Assembly: GCA_017480225.1 (NCBI GenBank)
Contig: JAFVBB010000007.1
Span: 1 to 64,000 of the forward strand
From: Bacteroidales bacterium
GTDB lineage: Bacteria; Bacteroidota; Bacteroidia; Bacteroidales; P3
Direction of reading: 5' to 3'
DNA length: 64,000 nt
Positions within the stretch are counted from its first letter, which is position 1. Every line of letters begins with the position of its first letter. The notes beneath the pieces are model-generated. The model made no database searches. It saw only the letters and a list, made by a program, of their open reading frames with translations, and had not been told where the DNA came from. The position numbers were made by a program, and so were the translations under genes. Shown piece after piece: positions 25,791 through 35,500 of the stretch.

Positions 25791-26390
25791 ATGAAGAAAG
25801 GAACAGTTGTCGTTGTGGCCATCGTTGCGGTGGTGGCTGTTGTGGCCATGTGGGCCATAGGGGTGAACAACCGTCTTGTCACGCACGATGAGAACGTGCA
25901 GAAGGCCTGGGCGCAGGTGGAGAATGTCTACAAGCGCCGCATGGACCTCATTCCGCAGCTTGTGTCGACCGTGCAGGGCGCGGCCGACTATGAGCGCAGT
26001 GTGCTCACCGAGGTCACCAATGCCCGCGCGGGGGTGGAGCAGTCGGCTGTCGACGCGTCGACCTTGAGCGAGGAGCAGGTGCGTGCCTACCAGCAGGCGC
26101 AGGACCGCCTGTCGAAGGCTGTGGCCAACACGATTAAGGTCACCGTGGAGCGTTACCCCGAGCTCACTGCCACGCAGGGCTTCCGCGACCTGCAGACGCA
26201 GCTCGAGGGCACGGAGAACCGCATCGCCGTGGAGCGTGGCAGGTTCAACGAGGCCGTGCAGGCCTACAACACGGCTTTGCGCCGCTTTCCCGCGTCGCTG
26301 CTGGCCGGTGTGTTCGGTTTCCACAAGAAGGGCTACTTCACAGCGCCCGAAGAGGCTGCCGAGCCGGTGAAGGTGGAGTTCAATTTCTAA
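25791..26390 (+). CDS. LemA family protein
   Basis: A 199-residue protein with one N-terminal transmembrane helix (residues 5-25) and the LemA helical-bundle domain, marked by NRLVTHDENVQKAWAQVENV and YKRRMDLIPQLVSTVQG. The gene starts at ATG 25791; the longer open frame from 25494 runs through the divergent promoter region and is not coding. It is followed after 13 bp by a TPM-domain gene, the usual partner. The pair is common in bacteria and is implicated in envelope homeostasis, but its molecular role is not established. Confidence 0.93.
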   Translation: MKKGTVVVVAIVAVVAVVAMWAIGVNNRLVTHDENVQKAWAQVENVYKRRMDLIPQLVSTVQGAADYERSVLTEVTNARAGVEQSAVDASTLSEEQVRAYQQAQDRLSKAVANTIKVTVERYPELTATQGFRDLQTQLEGTENRIAVERGRFNEAVQAYNTALRRFPASLLAGVFGFHKKGYFTAPEEAAEPVKVEFNF

Positions 26391-26403
26391 CGTTGGCCTG
26401 TCT

Positions 26404-27180
26404 GTGAGGCGCTGGCTTGCACTGGTGCTGCTGCTGGCGGCGGCTGTTGCGCGGGCTGAGTGGCTGCCGCCACGCCTCGACCGTCTGGTGAACGACTATT
26501 CCGGTGTGCTCTCGGCAGAGCAGGCCGCCGGGCTGGAGCGGAGGCTGGTGTCCTTTGCCGACAGCACGTCGAACCAGGTCGTTGTCGTCATCACTCCCAC
26601 GCTGGAGGGCGACGACGAGCAGTCGGCCGCACAGCGCCTTGGCGAGCGTTGGGGCGTGGGGCAGAGCAGGTTCGACAACGGCCTGGTCATACTGATAAAA
26701 AGCAAGACGCCCGACGAGGACTGGGGTGCTGTGGCGTTGGCCACAGGCTATGGCGTGGAGGGTGCCCTGCCCGATGTTTTCTGCAAGCGCATCATCGACG
26801 ACCGTATGCTGCCCGCGCTGGGCGAGGGCGACTACTATGGCGCGGTGGTTGCGGCGCTCGACGTGGTGGAGCCTGCCATGCGGGGCGAATACAGCTTCGG
26901 GCAGTACAGGGACGATGAGCGCCGTGCAGCCCTGCGTGCCCTGCTGCCGCTTATCGTTTTCTTCGTGGCGGTGATTGTCGCTCTGGTGCTGTACTACAAA
27001 AAACACCCCGACCAGTGGAACAACACGGGTCGGGGCGGTGGAGGCGGTGGCGGAATCTATTTAGGAGGTTTCCCCGGCTCTTTCGGCGACGGCCGTGGCT
27101 CGTCGGGGGGCTCGTTTGGAGGCTTTGGCGGTTTTGGAGGCGGTTCTTTCGGTGGAGGCGGCGCCAGCGGGCGTTTTTAG
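26404..27180 (+). CDS. TPM domain protein (YgcG family)
   Basis: A 258-residue membrane protein with a signal peptide (RRWLALVLLLAAAVARA), a TPM domain (residues about 25-165, starting LVNDYSGVLSAEQAAGLERR), a transmembrane helix (about 182-203) and a Gly/Phe/Ser-rich tail (GGFGGFGGGSFGGGG) ending in GRF. The start is GTG at 26404. It is the normal partner of LemA. Its stop overlaps the convergent DUF4301 stop by 4 bases. Confidence 0.9.
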   Translation: MRRWLALVLLLAAAVARAEWLPPRLDRLVNDYSGVLSAEQAAGLERRLVSFADSTSNQVVVVITPTLEGDDEQSAAQRLGERWGVGQSRFDNGLVILIKSKTPDEDWGAVALATGYGVEGALPDVFCKRIIDDRMLPALGEGDYYGAVVAALDVVEPAMRGEYSFGQYRDDERRAALRALLPLIVFFVAVIVALVLYYKKHPDQWNNTGRGGGGGGGIYLGGFPGSFGDGRGSSGGSFGGFGGFGGGSFGGGGASGRF

Positions 27181-28703
27181 CCCTCGCGGTGCTCCTTGCG
27201 CAGCAGGTCGTTAACCGTCTTCACCGGGTTGAATGTGGCCATTGGCACCTCAACAAAGAGTGTAATCCACCCGGCCATGGCTCCGTTCCACAATCCTGGC
27301 AGTTCCTGCGACTTGAGGGTCTGCGCGCCTTTTGTCTTCTTGCTAATGAAGCCCGTGGCAGGGTCTACGAACTGCCGCAGCTTGAAGTAGCGTCCCCTGT
27401 AATCCTTGGTGCAGCACACGAGGTCGACTGGGTTGAAGTGTGTCGACGTCTGGAAAATGGCCTCCTGCTGCGGGTCGCGGTGGTTCACCTGCGCAGCCTC
27501 CACAATCTGCAGGGTACGTCTGCCTTGCGTGTCAATGGTGTAGAAAGGCCCTCCTCCAGGTTCCCCAGTGTTCTTCACCATGCCGCACACCCTTATCGGG
27601 CGGTTGAGCAGACCTCGCAGTGTGTCGGCGTCGCAGTCTTCCGGCACGGCTATGCGCAGTTTCTCGCGAGCTGTGCGTGCTATGCGTTCCAGCGTGCGCT
27701 TGTCTGTGTCGGCGTCAAGCTCGCGCAAGGCGTCGTGTGCGGTTCTCCTCGCCTCTACCAGCATTCCTGCAAGTGCCTGTTTGTAGATTATCGTGGTGTG
27801 TTTCAGCCAGTCGGGTGCCACGTTGTCTATGTTTTTCACGAAGATGATGTCGGCACGTTGCTCGCCCAGGTTCTCGATGAGTGCACCGTGGCCGCCGGGA
27901 CGGAACACCAGCCTTCCCTCCTCGTCGCGCAGGGGCTGGTTTTGCTCGTCAACGGCGATAATGTCGGTGTAGTGCTTTTGTTCGGAGAATGTTATGATGA
28001 GCTTTATTCCCAAAATGCTCTCATAGTAGTGCTTCACTTCGCCCAGTTTCTTCCGGAATGCCCGCCTGTGTTCGGGCGAAATGGTGAAGTGCAGGCGCAC
28101 AGTGCCGTCAGTGTTGCGCGCGTACATGGCTCCCTCCACGATGTGCTCTTCCAGCGGTGTGCGTTGCAGTGCCCCGTAGCGGTGGAACTTAAGCAACGCT
28201 TTCGGCAGTGAGCCGTAGCCCAGATATTGCTCTTTGAGAAGGAAGTTGATGATTGTGGTGTAGTCGCCGCGACCCATGTATTCCTCAATGTCGAGGTCTG
28301 ACTGCATCATGCATGTCTTCAGGTCGTTGTAGAATGCGAATGAGCGCAGGTTGGACAGGAACTCCTTGACCTCGGGGAACTCCTTGTCGAAGTTGCCGGA
28401 AACGCCGAAGTAGGTTGACGAGAAGGAGTATAGATCCTTGAACATCCGCGTTGCCGCGCCCGACGCAGGGACGAATTTCATAACCCTCATGTTGCGCGTG
28501 GCTGTGCGGTAGATGCGCTCGTAGCGCGCTATGGCGCTGTCGTCGAGCACAATGATGCCCCCGTTTGCCGGTGTGGCGGCTTGGTCAAGGTGTGTGCGAG
28601 GAAACCCTTGCTTGAAGTTGTCTATCTGCTGCTGGACAACCCGCGGCTCGAGGCCGAGCGAGCGTAGTTGCTCCAAGTCGGCCTCGGTTGGATTAAATAC
28701 CAT
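27177..28703 (-). CDS. DUF4301 family protein
   Basis: A 508-residue cytoplasmic protein that matches the Bacteroidota family DUF4301. Typical segments are FVPASGAATRMFKDLY near residue 80, VFRPGGHGALIENLGEQRAD in the middle and IIFVKNIDNVAPDW directly after it. The GASGAATRMFK and GGHGAL loops recall nucleotidyltransferases of the UDP-sugar pyrophosphorylase type, but no activity is established. It has no signal peptide. It overlaps the TPM gene tail to tail and lies 17 bp from the lipoprotein gene upstream. Confidence 0.85.
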   Translation of the reverse strand: MVFNPTEADLEQLRSLGLEPRVVQQQIDNFKQGFPRTHLDQAATPANGGIIVLDDSAIARYERIYRTATRNMRVMKFVPASGAATRMFKDLYSFSSTYFGVSGNFDKEFPEVKEFLSNLRSFAFYNDLKTCMMQSDLDIEEYMGRGDYTTIINFLLKEQYLGYGSLPKALLKFHRYGALQRTPLEEHIVEGAMYARNTDGTVRLHFTISPEHRRAFRKKLGEVKHYYESILGIKLIITFSEQKHYTDIIAVDEQNQPLRDEEGRLVFRPGGHGALIENLGEQRADIIFVKNIDNVAPDWLKHTTIIYKQALAGMLVEARRTAHDALRELDADTDKRTLERIARTAREKLRIAVPEDCDADTLRGLLNRPIRVCGMVKNTGEPGGGPFYTIDTQGRRTLQIVEAAQVNHRDPQQEAIFQTSTHFNPVDLVCCTKDYRGRYFKLRQFVDPATGFISKKTKGAQTLKSQELPGLWNGAMAGWITLFVEVPMATFNPVKTVNDLLRKEHREG

Positions 28704-28720
28704 GGAATATGCTGGTTGGA

Positions 28721-29101
28721 TTAGTATCTGATGCTTGACTCAAGGGTAATTTCGGCAGTCTTTGTCTGCCCCTCGAGCAGCCTCACTGTGCCCATACCTT
28801 GGCGGTAACCGCCCTCTGCCAGCGGATATATGCACTTCACTGAAAGGATTGCCGGTGCGATGTAGTAGGTTGAGAATATGCCGTCGGCGCCGGTCACGCC
28901 CTTCTGGTAGTTGTAGTCGCTCACGTCGCAGTTGCGGCTGTAGAGCTCCACGTTGACGCCGGAAACTGGTTTCCGCGTCAGCTCGTCGAGCACCAAAACG
29001 TCGAGATAGCTGTTGGTGTCGCTATCGCAGGCGCTGAAGAGGGTGAATGTTAAGACGCTGAAAAACAGCAGTGCCGAAAAACTGGCGATTTTTTTCTTCA
29101 T
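28721..29101 (-). CDS. Small lipoprotein with carboxypeptidase-regulatory-like domain
   Basis: A 126-residue predicted lipoprotein. The signal peptide ends in lipobox FSAC (Cys25). The mature part is a single transthyretin-like beta domain: LDVLVLDELTRKPVSGVNVELY followed by GVTGADGIFSTYYIAPAILS, the pattern of carboxypeptidase-regulatory domains. The ATG at 29101 is chosen because it starts the signal; upstream codons run into the cyclophilin gene. It is divergent from the cyclophilin gene with 77 bp between starts. Its function is unknown. Confidence 0.78.
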   Translation of the reverse strand: MKKKIASFSALLFFSVLTFTLFSACDSDTNSYLDVLVLDELTRKPVSGVNVELYSRNCDVSDYNYQKGVTGADGIFSTYYIAPAILSVKCIYPLAEGGYRQGMGTVRLLEGQTKTAEITLESSIRY

Positions 29102-29142
29102 AAAACTGTGGGTTTTTGTAGTGTTATGTCTATTTTTCTTCT

Positions 29143-29163
29143 TACTTTTGCAGTGCAAAATTA
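29143..29163. promoter_or_regulatory. Overlapping divergent -7 boxes
   Basis: TACTTTTG at 29143-29150 on the plus strand serves the cyclophilin gene. TAATTTTG on the minus strand (29163-29156) serves the small lipoprotein gene. Properly spaced -33 boxes are weak on both sides. Confidence 0.45.
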
Positions 29164-29178
29164 GACAAAATAATCCAT

Positions 29179-29868
29179 ATGTCGATGAAAAAAACGCTTT
29201 TGACGGCAATTTTTTTGCTCCTGTGCGCTGTATGTTCGGCGCAAGCCGTTGACCCTCTGTTTGCAAAGGGTGGTGCAGGCCCCAAGTTCAAGATCCGCAC
29301 AACGATGGGCGACATCACTGTGCAGTTGAGCAACCTCACTCCCAGGCACCGCGACAACTTCGTGAAATTGGTGAGCGAGCATTTCTACGACAGCCTTCTT
29401 TTCCACCGTGTCATCCAGGACTTCATGGTGCAGGGGGGCGACCCCACGTCGCGCCATGCCGGCAGGGGACAAATGCTCGGCAGCGGCTCGCTCGACTACA
29501 CCGTTCCCGCCGAGTTCAGCAGCGACCTATACCATCGCCGTGGCGCGCTCTGCGCCGCCCGCATGGGCGACCAGGTGAACCCGAAGAAAGCCTCGTCGGC
29601 CTCGCAGTTCTACATTGTGCAGGGGCGCAAGTGGACCGACCGCGAGCTGACGCAGATGTCGGCTAGGTCTGGCCGCAAGTTCCTGCCCGCGCAGGCCGAG
29701 GTCTACAAGAATGAGGGCGGCACCCCGTTCCTCGACGGAGAATACACGGTGTTCGGCATTGTGGTGGAGGGCATGGATGTGGTCGACCGCATAGCCGCCG
29801 TCAGGAAGGATGGCGCCGACAGGCCTCTGCAGGATGTCAGAATAATCACTATCGAGGCACTCAAATAA
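29179..29868 (+). CDS. Secreted cyclophilin-type peptidyl-prolyl isomerase
   Basis: Catalyses cis-trans isomerisation of prolyl bonds in exported proteins. The 229-residue protein has a signal peptide (KKTLLTAIFLLLCAVCSA) and a cyclophilin domain with IRTTMGDITVQLSN, the active-site FHRVIQDFMVQGGDP, and SASQFYIVQGRKW. An insertion of about 35 residues (WTDRELTQMSARSGRKFLPA and following) precedes the final strands, as often seen in Bacteroidota versions. It is expected in the periplasm. pheS follows 55 bp later in the same direction. Confidence 0.93.
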   Translation: MSMKKTLLTAIFLLLCAVCSAQAVDPLFAKGGAGPKFKIRTTMGDITVQLSNLTPRHRDNFVKLVSEHFYDSLLFHRVIQDFMVQGGDPTSRHAGRGQMLGSGSLDYTVPAEFSSDLYHRRGALCAARMGDQVNPKKASSASQFYIVQGRKWTDRELTQMSARSGRKFLPAQAEVYKNEGGTPFLDGEYTVFGIVVEGMDVVDRIAAVRKDGADRPLQDVRIITIEALK

Positions 29869-29923
29869 CTGATTCCATGCGCTGCCGTATGCGGCGCAGA
29901 CAATTCCAACACACTTACAACCG

Positions 29924-30964
29924 ATGAAGTCAGAGATTGCAAAATACATTGAGGAAATACGTGCAGCCCGCATAGAGGAGTTCAAGGACCGTGCTGCCGG
30001 GGTCGAGGCGTTCCGCGTGCGCTTCCTTGGCCGCAAGGGCATCATGAACGAGCTTTTCGAGCAGTTCAAGGCGCTGCCTGCCGAGCAGAAAAAAGAGATG
30101 GGCCAGGCTCTGAACCAGCTTAAGCTTGCCGCGCAGGCCAAGGTGGAGGAGTGGAAGAACTTCGTGGAGCAGGCTCCGGAGCTCAACGACACCCACGACC
30201 TCACGCTTCCGGCCGACTTCCTTCAGCAGGGCAGCCGCCATGTGCTGTCGGTCACCATGAATGAGATTGTCGACATATTCGCCCGCATAGGCTTCACCGT
30301 CGAGGAGTCGGTCGAGATTGAGGACGACTGGCATCTCTTCTCCGCGCTCAATTTCCCCCACGACCACCCTGCCCGCGACATGCAGGACACCTTCTTCGTC
30401 GAGAAGACGGAGGGGCGGCAGGAGGTGGCCCTCCGCACCCACACCTCGTCGGTGCAGGTGCGAGTCATGGAGAACCGCAAGCCTCCGATACGCATTATTG
30501 CCCCAGGGCGTGTTTTCCGCAACGAGGCCATCAGCGCCAGGGCCCATTGCATATTCCACCAGGTTGAGGCTCTGTATGTGGATCGCAAGGTCACATTCGC
30601 CGACCTGAAGCAGACGCTGCTCTACTTCGCCAAGGAAATGTTCGGCCCCGACACGCAGATACGCCTCCGCCCCAGTTACTTCCCATTCACCGAGCCAAGC
30701 GCCGAGATGGACATTTCGTGCAACATCTGCGGGGGCAAGGGCTGCAACATCTGCAAGGGCACAGGCTGGCTGGAGATACTGGGCTGCGGCATGGTCGATC
30801 CCAACGTGCTGGAAGCATGTGGTATAGACAGCAAGGAATACACCGGTTTCGCTCTCGGTATGGGCGTGGAGCGCATGGCCATGCTCAAGTATCAGGTGCG
30901 CGACCTGCGCCTCTATTTTGAGAACGACCTCCGCTTCCTGCATCAGTTCGACAACATCGTCTGA
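29924..30964 (+). CDS. pheS: Phenylalanyl-tRNA synthetase alpha subunit
   Basis: Catalytic subunit of the (alpha-beta)2 enzyme that charges tRNA-Phe. The 346-residue class II core shows the N-terminal coiled coil, motif 2 (GRVFRNEAISARAHCIFHQV), and motif 3 (GFALGMGVERMAMLKYQVRD). A four-cysteine insert CNICGGKGCNICKGTGW precedes LGCGMVDPNVL. The beta subunit gene pheT is not adjacent. The stop overlaps the folB start by one base (TGATG). Confidence 0.95.
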   Translation: MKSEIAKYIEEIRAARIEEFKDRAAGVEAFRVRFLGRKGIMNELFEQFKALPAEQKKEMGQALNQLKLAAQAKVEEWKNFVEQAPELNDTHDLTLPADFLQQGSRHVLSVTMNEIVDIFARIGFTVEESVEIEDDWHLFSALNFPHDHPARDMQDTFFVEKTEGRQEVALRTHTSSVQVRVMENRKPPIRIIAPGRVFRNEAISARAHCIFHQVEALYVDRKVTFADLKQTLLYFAKEMFGPDTQIRLRPSYFPFTEPSAEMDISCNICGGKGCNICKGTGWLEILGCGMVDPNVLEACGIDSKEYTGFALGMGVERMAMLKYQVRDLRLYFENDLRFLHQFDNIV

Positions 30965-31320
30965 TGGCCACAATTAGCATCAACAACATGCGCTTCTACG
31001 CGCACCACGGCTGCTTCGAGGAGGAGCGGCGCATCGGCACGCATTTCAAGGTCGACCTCCGTCTCGTGACTGATACCAGCCGGGCCGAGCTCTCCGACGA
31101 CATTGCCGACACGGTGAACTACCTTGAGGTTTACCGTGTCGTCAAGGCCGAGATGGAGAAGCCTTCACACCTGCTGGAGCATGTGGCCCGCAGGGTGGGG
31201 GATAGTGTGCTGCGCGATTTCCCTGCTGTGCAGCAGGTTGTGGTTGCGGTGCACAAGCTCAATCCTCCGCTCGGAGGGCAGATGGATTCGGTCTGCGTGG
31301 AGATTGAGATGAAGCGATAA
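30964..31320 (+). CDS. folB: Dihydroneopterin aldolase FolB
   Basis: Converts dihydroneopterin to 6-hydroxymethyl-dihydropterin in folate synthesis. The 118-residue protein has the family opening INNMRFYAHHGCFEEERRIG, the substrate-contacting tyrosine in DTVNYLEVYRVV, and the catalytic lysine in VAVHKLNPPLGG. It overlaps pheS by one base, so translation is probably coupled. The repeat copy 5 follows in the downstream gap. Confidence 0.93.
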   Translation: MATISINNMRFYAHHGCFEEERRIGTHFKVDLRLVTDTSRAELSDDIADTVNYLEVYRVVKAEMEKPSHLLEHVARRVGDSVLRDFPAVQQVVVAVHKLNPPLGGQMDSVCVEIEMKR

Positions 31321-31418
31321 CCTGCTGTTTGCATGATTTTTGGCGGCTCTTCTTGGTCAAGGGCTGCCTTAAGCGTGGGTCTGTCCGCGCTGTGGACATG
31401 GTCAACACCGTGTCAAGG

Positions 31419-31521
31419 CCGTCTGTTCTTCGATTGTTCTCCGATTGTTCTTCGATTGTTCTTCGATATTAAATCGAAGAACAATCGAAGAACAATCGGA
31501 GAACAATCGAAGAACAGACGG
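31419..31521 (-). repeat. 103-bp hairpin element, copy 5 (perfect palindrome arms)
   Basis: The two 49-nt arms (31419-31467 and 31473-31521) are exact reverse complements around an ATTAA loop. Both arms are of the invariant type. The better leader is on the right (TGTTGATATGGACTTGATGC). On the left a second copy of the leader edge (GTCAACACCG, 31401-31410) precedes GTGTCAAGG. It lies in the 390-bp gap between the convergent 3' ends of folB and radC. The flanking DNA on both sides holds nothing else that I recognise. Confidence 0.95.
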
Positions 31522-31710
31522 TGTTGATATGGACTTGATGCCTTTTGTGTGCTGATGATGAATGGTTTAATGGCGCTTTGCGGTGTGGGTTGGACTTCTG
31601 TTGGCGCAATGTGGTTGGTTATCAGGCGCTACAATGAGTTGTGCCTGTTGGCGGTTTGCGTGCCGGCCGGGCTGCGAGTGTGTGGATGACGCTCTTCTTC
31701 TGTGCTGTGT

Positions 31711-32454
31711 CTATGGCTTTTGCGTTGTAACAAGGCTTTCCTGGAGCAGGTTGTTGTCGTGAAAACTGAAGTACGATGCCTGCCCGCTTGGGCCTATGCC
31801 GATGATGAGGTGCTCCATTAGTTTGATTCCAAGAATATTGCCTGCTTCCATGATGCGTTTGGTCAGCCCGATGTCGGCTTTGCTTGGCCGCAGGCTGCCT
31901 GATGGGTGGTTGTGCAGCGCCGCCAGCCACACTGCCTTGCTCTCCAATGCGCCACGGAACAGGATGCGCATGTCGACCTGTGTGTCGGTTTGCCCGCCGA
32001 CGGCAATGCGCTGGCGTCCAAGTACCTTGTGGCGGTTGGAAAGGTACACTCCCCAGAACTCCTCGTGGTCGAGGTCGGCAAGCATCGGCGCCATGTAGTT
32101 GAACAGGCTCCGGCTGTCGGTTACCAGGACCTCGCGACTGGCATCGATTTCGCCCAGCATTCGCCAGCCCATCTCGAGCGAGGCCAGTATGGTCGCTGCC
32201 TTGGCCTCGCCAACCCCTTTGATTGATGCCAGTCGGCTGTGTTCCAGGCGCGACAGGTCGGTGAGACTGCCACCTGCAAGTTGCAGTATCTCGCGTGCTG
32301 TGTCGACTGCCGACTTGCCGGGGACCCCGCTGCGTATCAGGATGGCCAGCAACTCGGCGTTGCTCAGCTCTTTCTTGCCCCTTGACAGCAGTTTCTCGCG
32401 TGGCTTGTCGCCGTCGTCCCAGTCCTTCACTGTGAAAGTTTTTTTGGCTTCCAT
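31711..32454 (-). CDS. radC: RadC family protein (JAB/MPN metallo-domain)
   Basis: A 247-residue member of the UPF0758/RadC family. The N-terminal part has two helix-hairpin-helix-like stretches (LSNAELLAILIRSGVPGKSA and LASIKGVGEAKAATILA). The C-terminal JAB1/MPN+ domain carries the metal motif HNHPSGSLRPSKAD near residues 173-186, with the upstream glutamate expected in the EFWGVYLSNRH region. The biochemical role of RadC is unresolved; the old DNA-repair assignment in E. coli was withdrawn. A minus-strand -7-like box (TATCTTTG) lies at 32483-32490. Confidence 0.93.
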   Translation of the reverse strand: MEAKKTFTVKDWDDGDKPREKLLSRGKKELSNAELLAILIRSGVPGKSAVDTAREILQLAGGSLTDLSRLEHSRLASIKGVGEAKAATILASLEMGWRMLGEIDASREVLVTDSRSLFNYMAPMLADLDHEEFWGVYLSNRHKVLGRQRIAVGGQTDTQVDMRILFRGALESKAVWLAALHNHPSGSLRPSKADIGLTKRIMEAGNILGIKLMEHLIIGIGPSGQASYFSFHDNNLLQESLVTTQKP

Positions 32455-32510
32455 ATCTGATTGTTATTCTATCATTTTGGTGCAAAGATACATCTTTTTT
32501 TCTCATTTGT

Positions 32511-32541
32511 TTTGCCACGTCAATATTTTTTCATATTTTTG
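32511..32541 (+). promoter_or_regulatory. Bacteroides-type promoter for secDF
   Basis: TTTG at 32511-32514 and TATTTTTG at 32534-32541 are 19 bases apart, a full match to the -33/-7 pattern, 47 bases before the secDF start. Confidence 0.75.
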
Positions 32542-32588
32542 CACATTCAAAGTAGTGTAGAAACAAAACATAAATTTATAAGTAAACT

Positions 32589-35500
32589 ATGCAGAATAAA
32601 GGACTTATCAGATTTTTGGCATGGGCTTTCGCTTTGGTGTGTTTGTTCCAGCTGTCATTCACTTTTGTGACGGGGAATGTCGAGCGGAAGGCCAAGAAAG
32701 CGGCCGAAAACTACATTGTGAGCAGTCCGGCGCGCCAGTATGTCGAGCGGCATACTGCCAATCAGGTCGATGCCGACATGATGGTCGATTCGCTCCGCAA
32801 TGCCTATGAGGCTCACTACCTTGACTCCATGGCCTCGGAAAAAGTCTACCTCGGTTACACCTACCGCCAGTGCCAGGCTCGCGAGATCAACCTCGGCCTC
32901 GACCTCAAGGGCGGTATGAATGTGATGCTTGAGGTCTCCACGGTCGACGTTGTCCGCGCCCTGGCCGACCACACAGAGGATCCCCTCTTCAACCAGGCCA
33001 TCGACAATGCTCTCGCCGCGCAGAGGCGCAGCACCAACCGCGACTTTGTTTCGCTTTTCTACGACGAGATTACCAAGCTCGACCCCAATGTGTCGCTTGC
33101 CGCCTACTTCCGCGGCCAGCTTCGCGACAAAATCAAGATTGATGACAAGAATGATGCTGTGATTCGCGTTGTGCGCGAGGAGGCCGCGTCGGCCTACGAC
33201 CGCACCTACCAGATTTTGAGCCAGCGCATCGACAAGTTCGGTGTGGCCCAGCCCACAATACAGAAGCTCTCGGCCTCGGAGCGCATCCTCGTCGAGCTTC
33301 CCGGTGTGAAGGAGCCCGAGCGTGTGCGCAAGCTTTTGCAGGGAACCGCGCAGCTCGAGTTTTGGCAGACCTACGACAACAGCGAGGCCATCCGCTTTGT
33401 CGATGCCGCCAACAGCTACCTCGCCTCAATCAGCGAGGGCACAGCCGAGACCGAGGGTGACGACGCCTCCGGCGAGGATGCCGTCAAGGACAGCGCCGAC
33501 GCGCTGCTCGACCAACTGACTGCCGGCGACGGCGCCACGACGGCACAACAGTCCGCCAACGCCGAGGCCTACGCCAAGTCCAACCCCCTGTTTGCAAAGC
33601 TTCAGCCCTATATCGACCAGATGGGGCAGGCCGTGCCGGGTCCCATTGTGGGTCTGGCACGCAGCAAGGATCGCGCCGAAATCAGCGCCATGCTTGAGAA
33701 GGCTGCCGCCAAGAAGGTGTTCGATCCCCGCACGGTGAAGTTCCTGTGGTCCGCCAAGGCCGACGAGCACTTCGGCAATGACCTGTATGTGCTCTATGCA
33801 ATAAAGATTACGAGCCGCGACGGCTCCGCCCTGCTCGACGGCGGCTCCATCAGCGACGCCAGGCAGGACTTCTCGACCGTGGGAGGCAACGAGATTTCCA
33901 TGACAATGAACAGCGAGGGCGCCCGTGAATGGAAACGCATCACCGGCGAGAATGTAGGCAACTGCATAGCCATCGTGCTTGACGACCAGGTCTACTCCGC
34001 CCCGCGCGTCAACGGTGAGATTGCCGGCGGCCGTTCCAGCATCACTGGTGATTTCACCCTCGAAGAGGCAAAGGACCTGGCCAACATCTTGAAGAGCGGC
34101 AAGCTTCCTGCCCCGGCGGTGATCGTGCAGGAGGCTGTTGTCGGCCCCTCGCTGGGTCAGGAGTCCATCCGCAACGGCTTGTGGTCCTTTGTGCTGGCGT
34201 TCATCGTGGTGCTCATCTACATGGTTGTGTTCTACAACCGCGCGGGTTGGGTGTCGGTGGCGGCACTTATTACTAATGTATTCCTTCTTATTGGAATTCT
34301 TGCCTCGCTGGGCGCCGTGCTCACTCTGCCCGGCATTGCCGGTATTGTGCTTACCATGGCAATGGCGGTCGACGGCAACGTCATCATCTACGAGCGCATC
34401 AAGGAGGAACTGCGCGGCGGTGCCAGCATGACCAACGCCGTGACTACCGGTTTCAAGAACGCCTACTCGGCCATCATCGACGGCCAGGTGACCACTTTCC
34501 TGCTTGGATTGGTGCTCATCCTGTTCGGTTCGGGTGCGGTGCAGGGTTTTGCTGTGACACTGTGCATAGGTATCGTCACCTCGCTCTTCACCTCCATCTT
34601 CATCACCCGCCTCATCATCGACAGCCGCCTTGACCACAAGCGCAAACTCAACTTCTCTTTCCCATTCTCGGAAAACTTCCTGCGCGATGTGCATATCGAC
34701 TTCATCGGTAGGCGCAAGACTTTCTATATCATTGCCGGTGTCGCCATAGCCATCTGCGTTGCCAGCTTCTTTGTGCGTGGCATGAGCTTCGGCATTGACT
34801 TCAGCGGTGGCCGCACGTATGTGGTTCGTTTCGACCAGCCTGTCAATGCTGTCGATGTGCGTTCCGCTTTGTCAGGCCAGTTTGAGGATGCTCCCGAGGT
34901 GAAGACCTATGGCCCCAGCAACCAGCTGAAGATTACGACCAAGTACAAGATTGCCGAGGATGGCGACAATGTGAAGAACGAGATTGTTGGCAAGCTGTAT
35001 GACGGTGTTGGCAAGTTCTTTGCCTCTCCCATTTCGCTCGATGAGTTCAAGAGCACCGAGACCAACCCCCTCGGCATCATTCAGGCCGACCAGGTGGGCG
35101 GCACCATTGCCCACGACAATTTGGTGCACTCCATATGGGCTGTGCTCGGAGGCTTGCTCATCATGTTTGTATACATTGGCCTGCGTTTCCGCAGCTGGCG
35201 TTTCGGTGTCGGCTCGGTCGCGGCCTTGACCCACGACACCATTCTTGTCATCGGTGTCTTCTCGCTGCTGCATGGCCTGCTCCCGTTCAACCTTGAGGTC
35301 GACCAGTACTTCATCTCGGCGGTGCTGACCGTGATAGGCTACTCCATCAACGCCACGGTGGTTATCTTCGACCGTGTGCGTGAGTACCGCAAGCTCTATC
35401 CGAAGCGCGAGCTCATTGTCCATGTGAACGATGCCATCAACTCTACCCTCGCCCGTACCATCAACACTTCGGGTACCACGTTTGTGACGCTGCTCATGAT

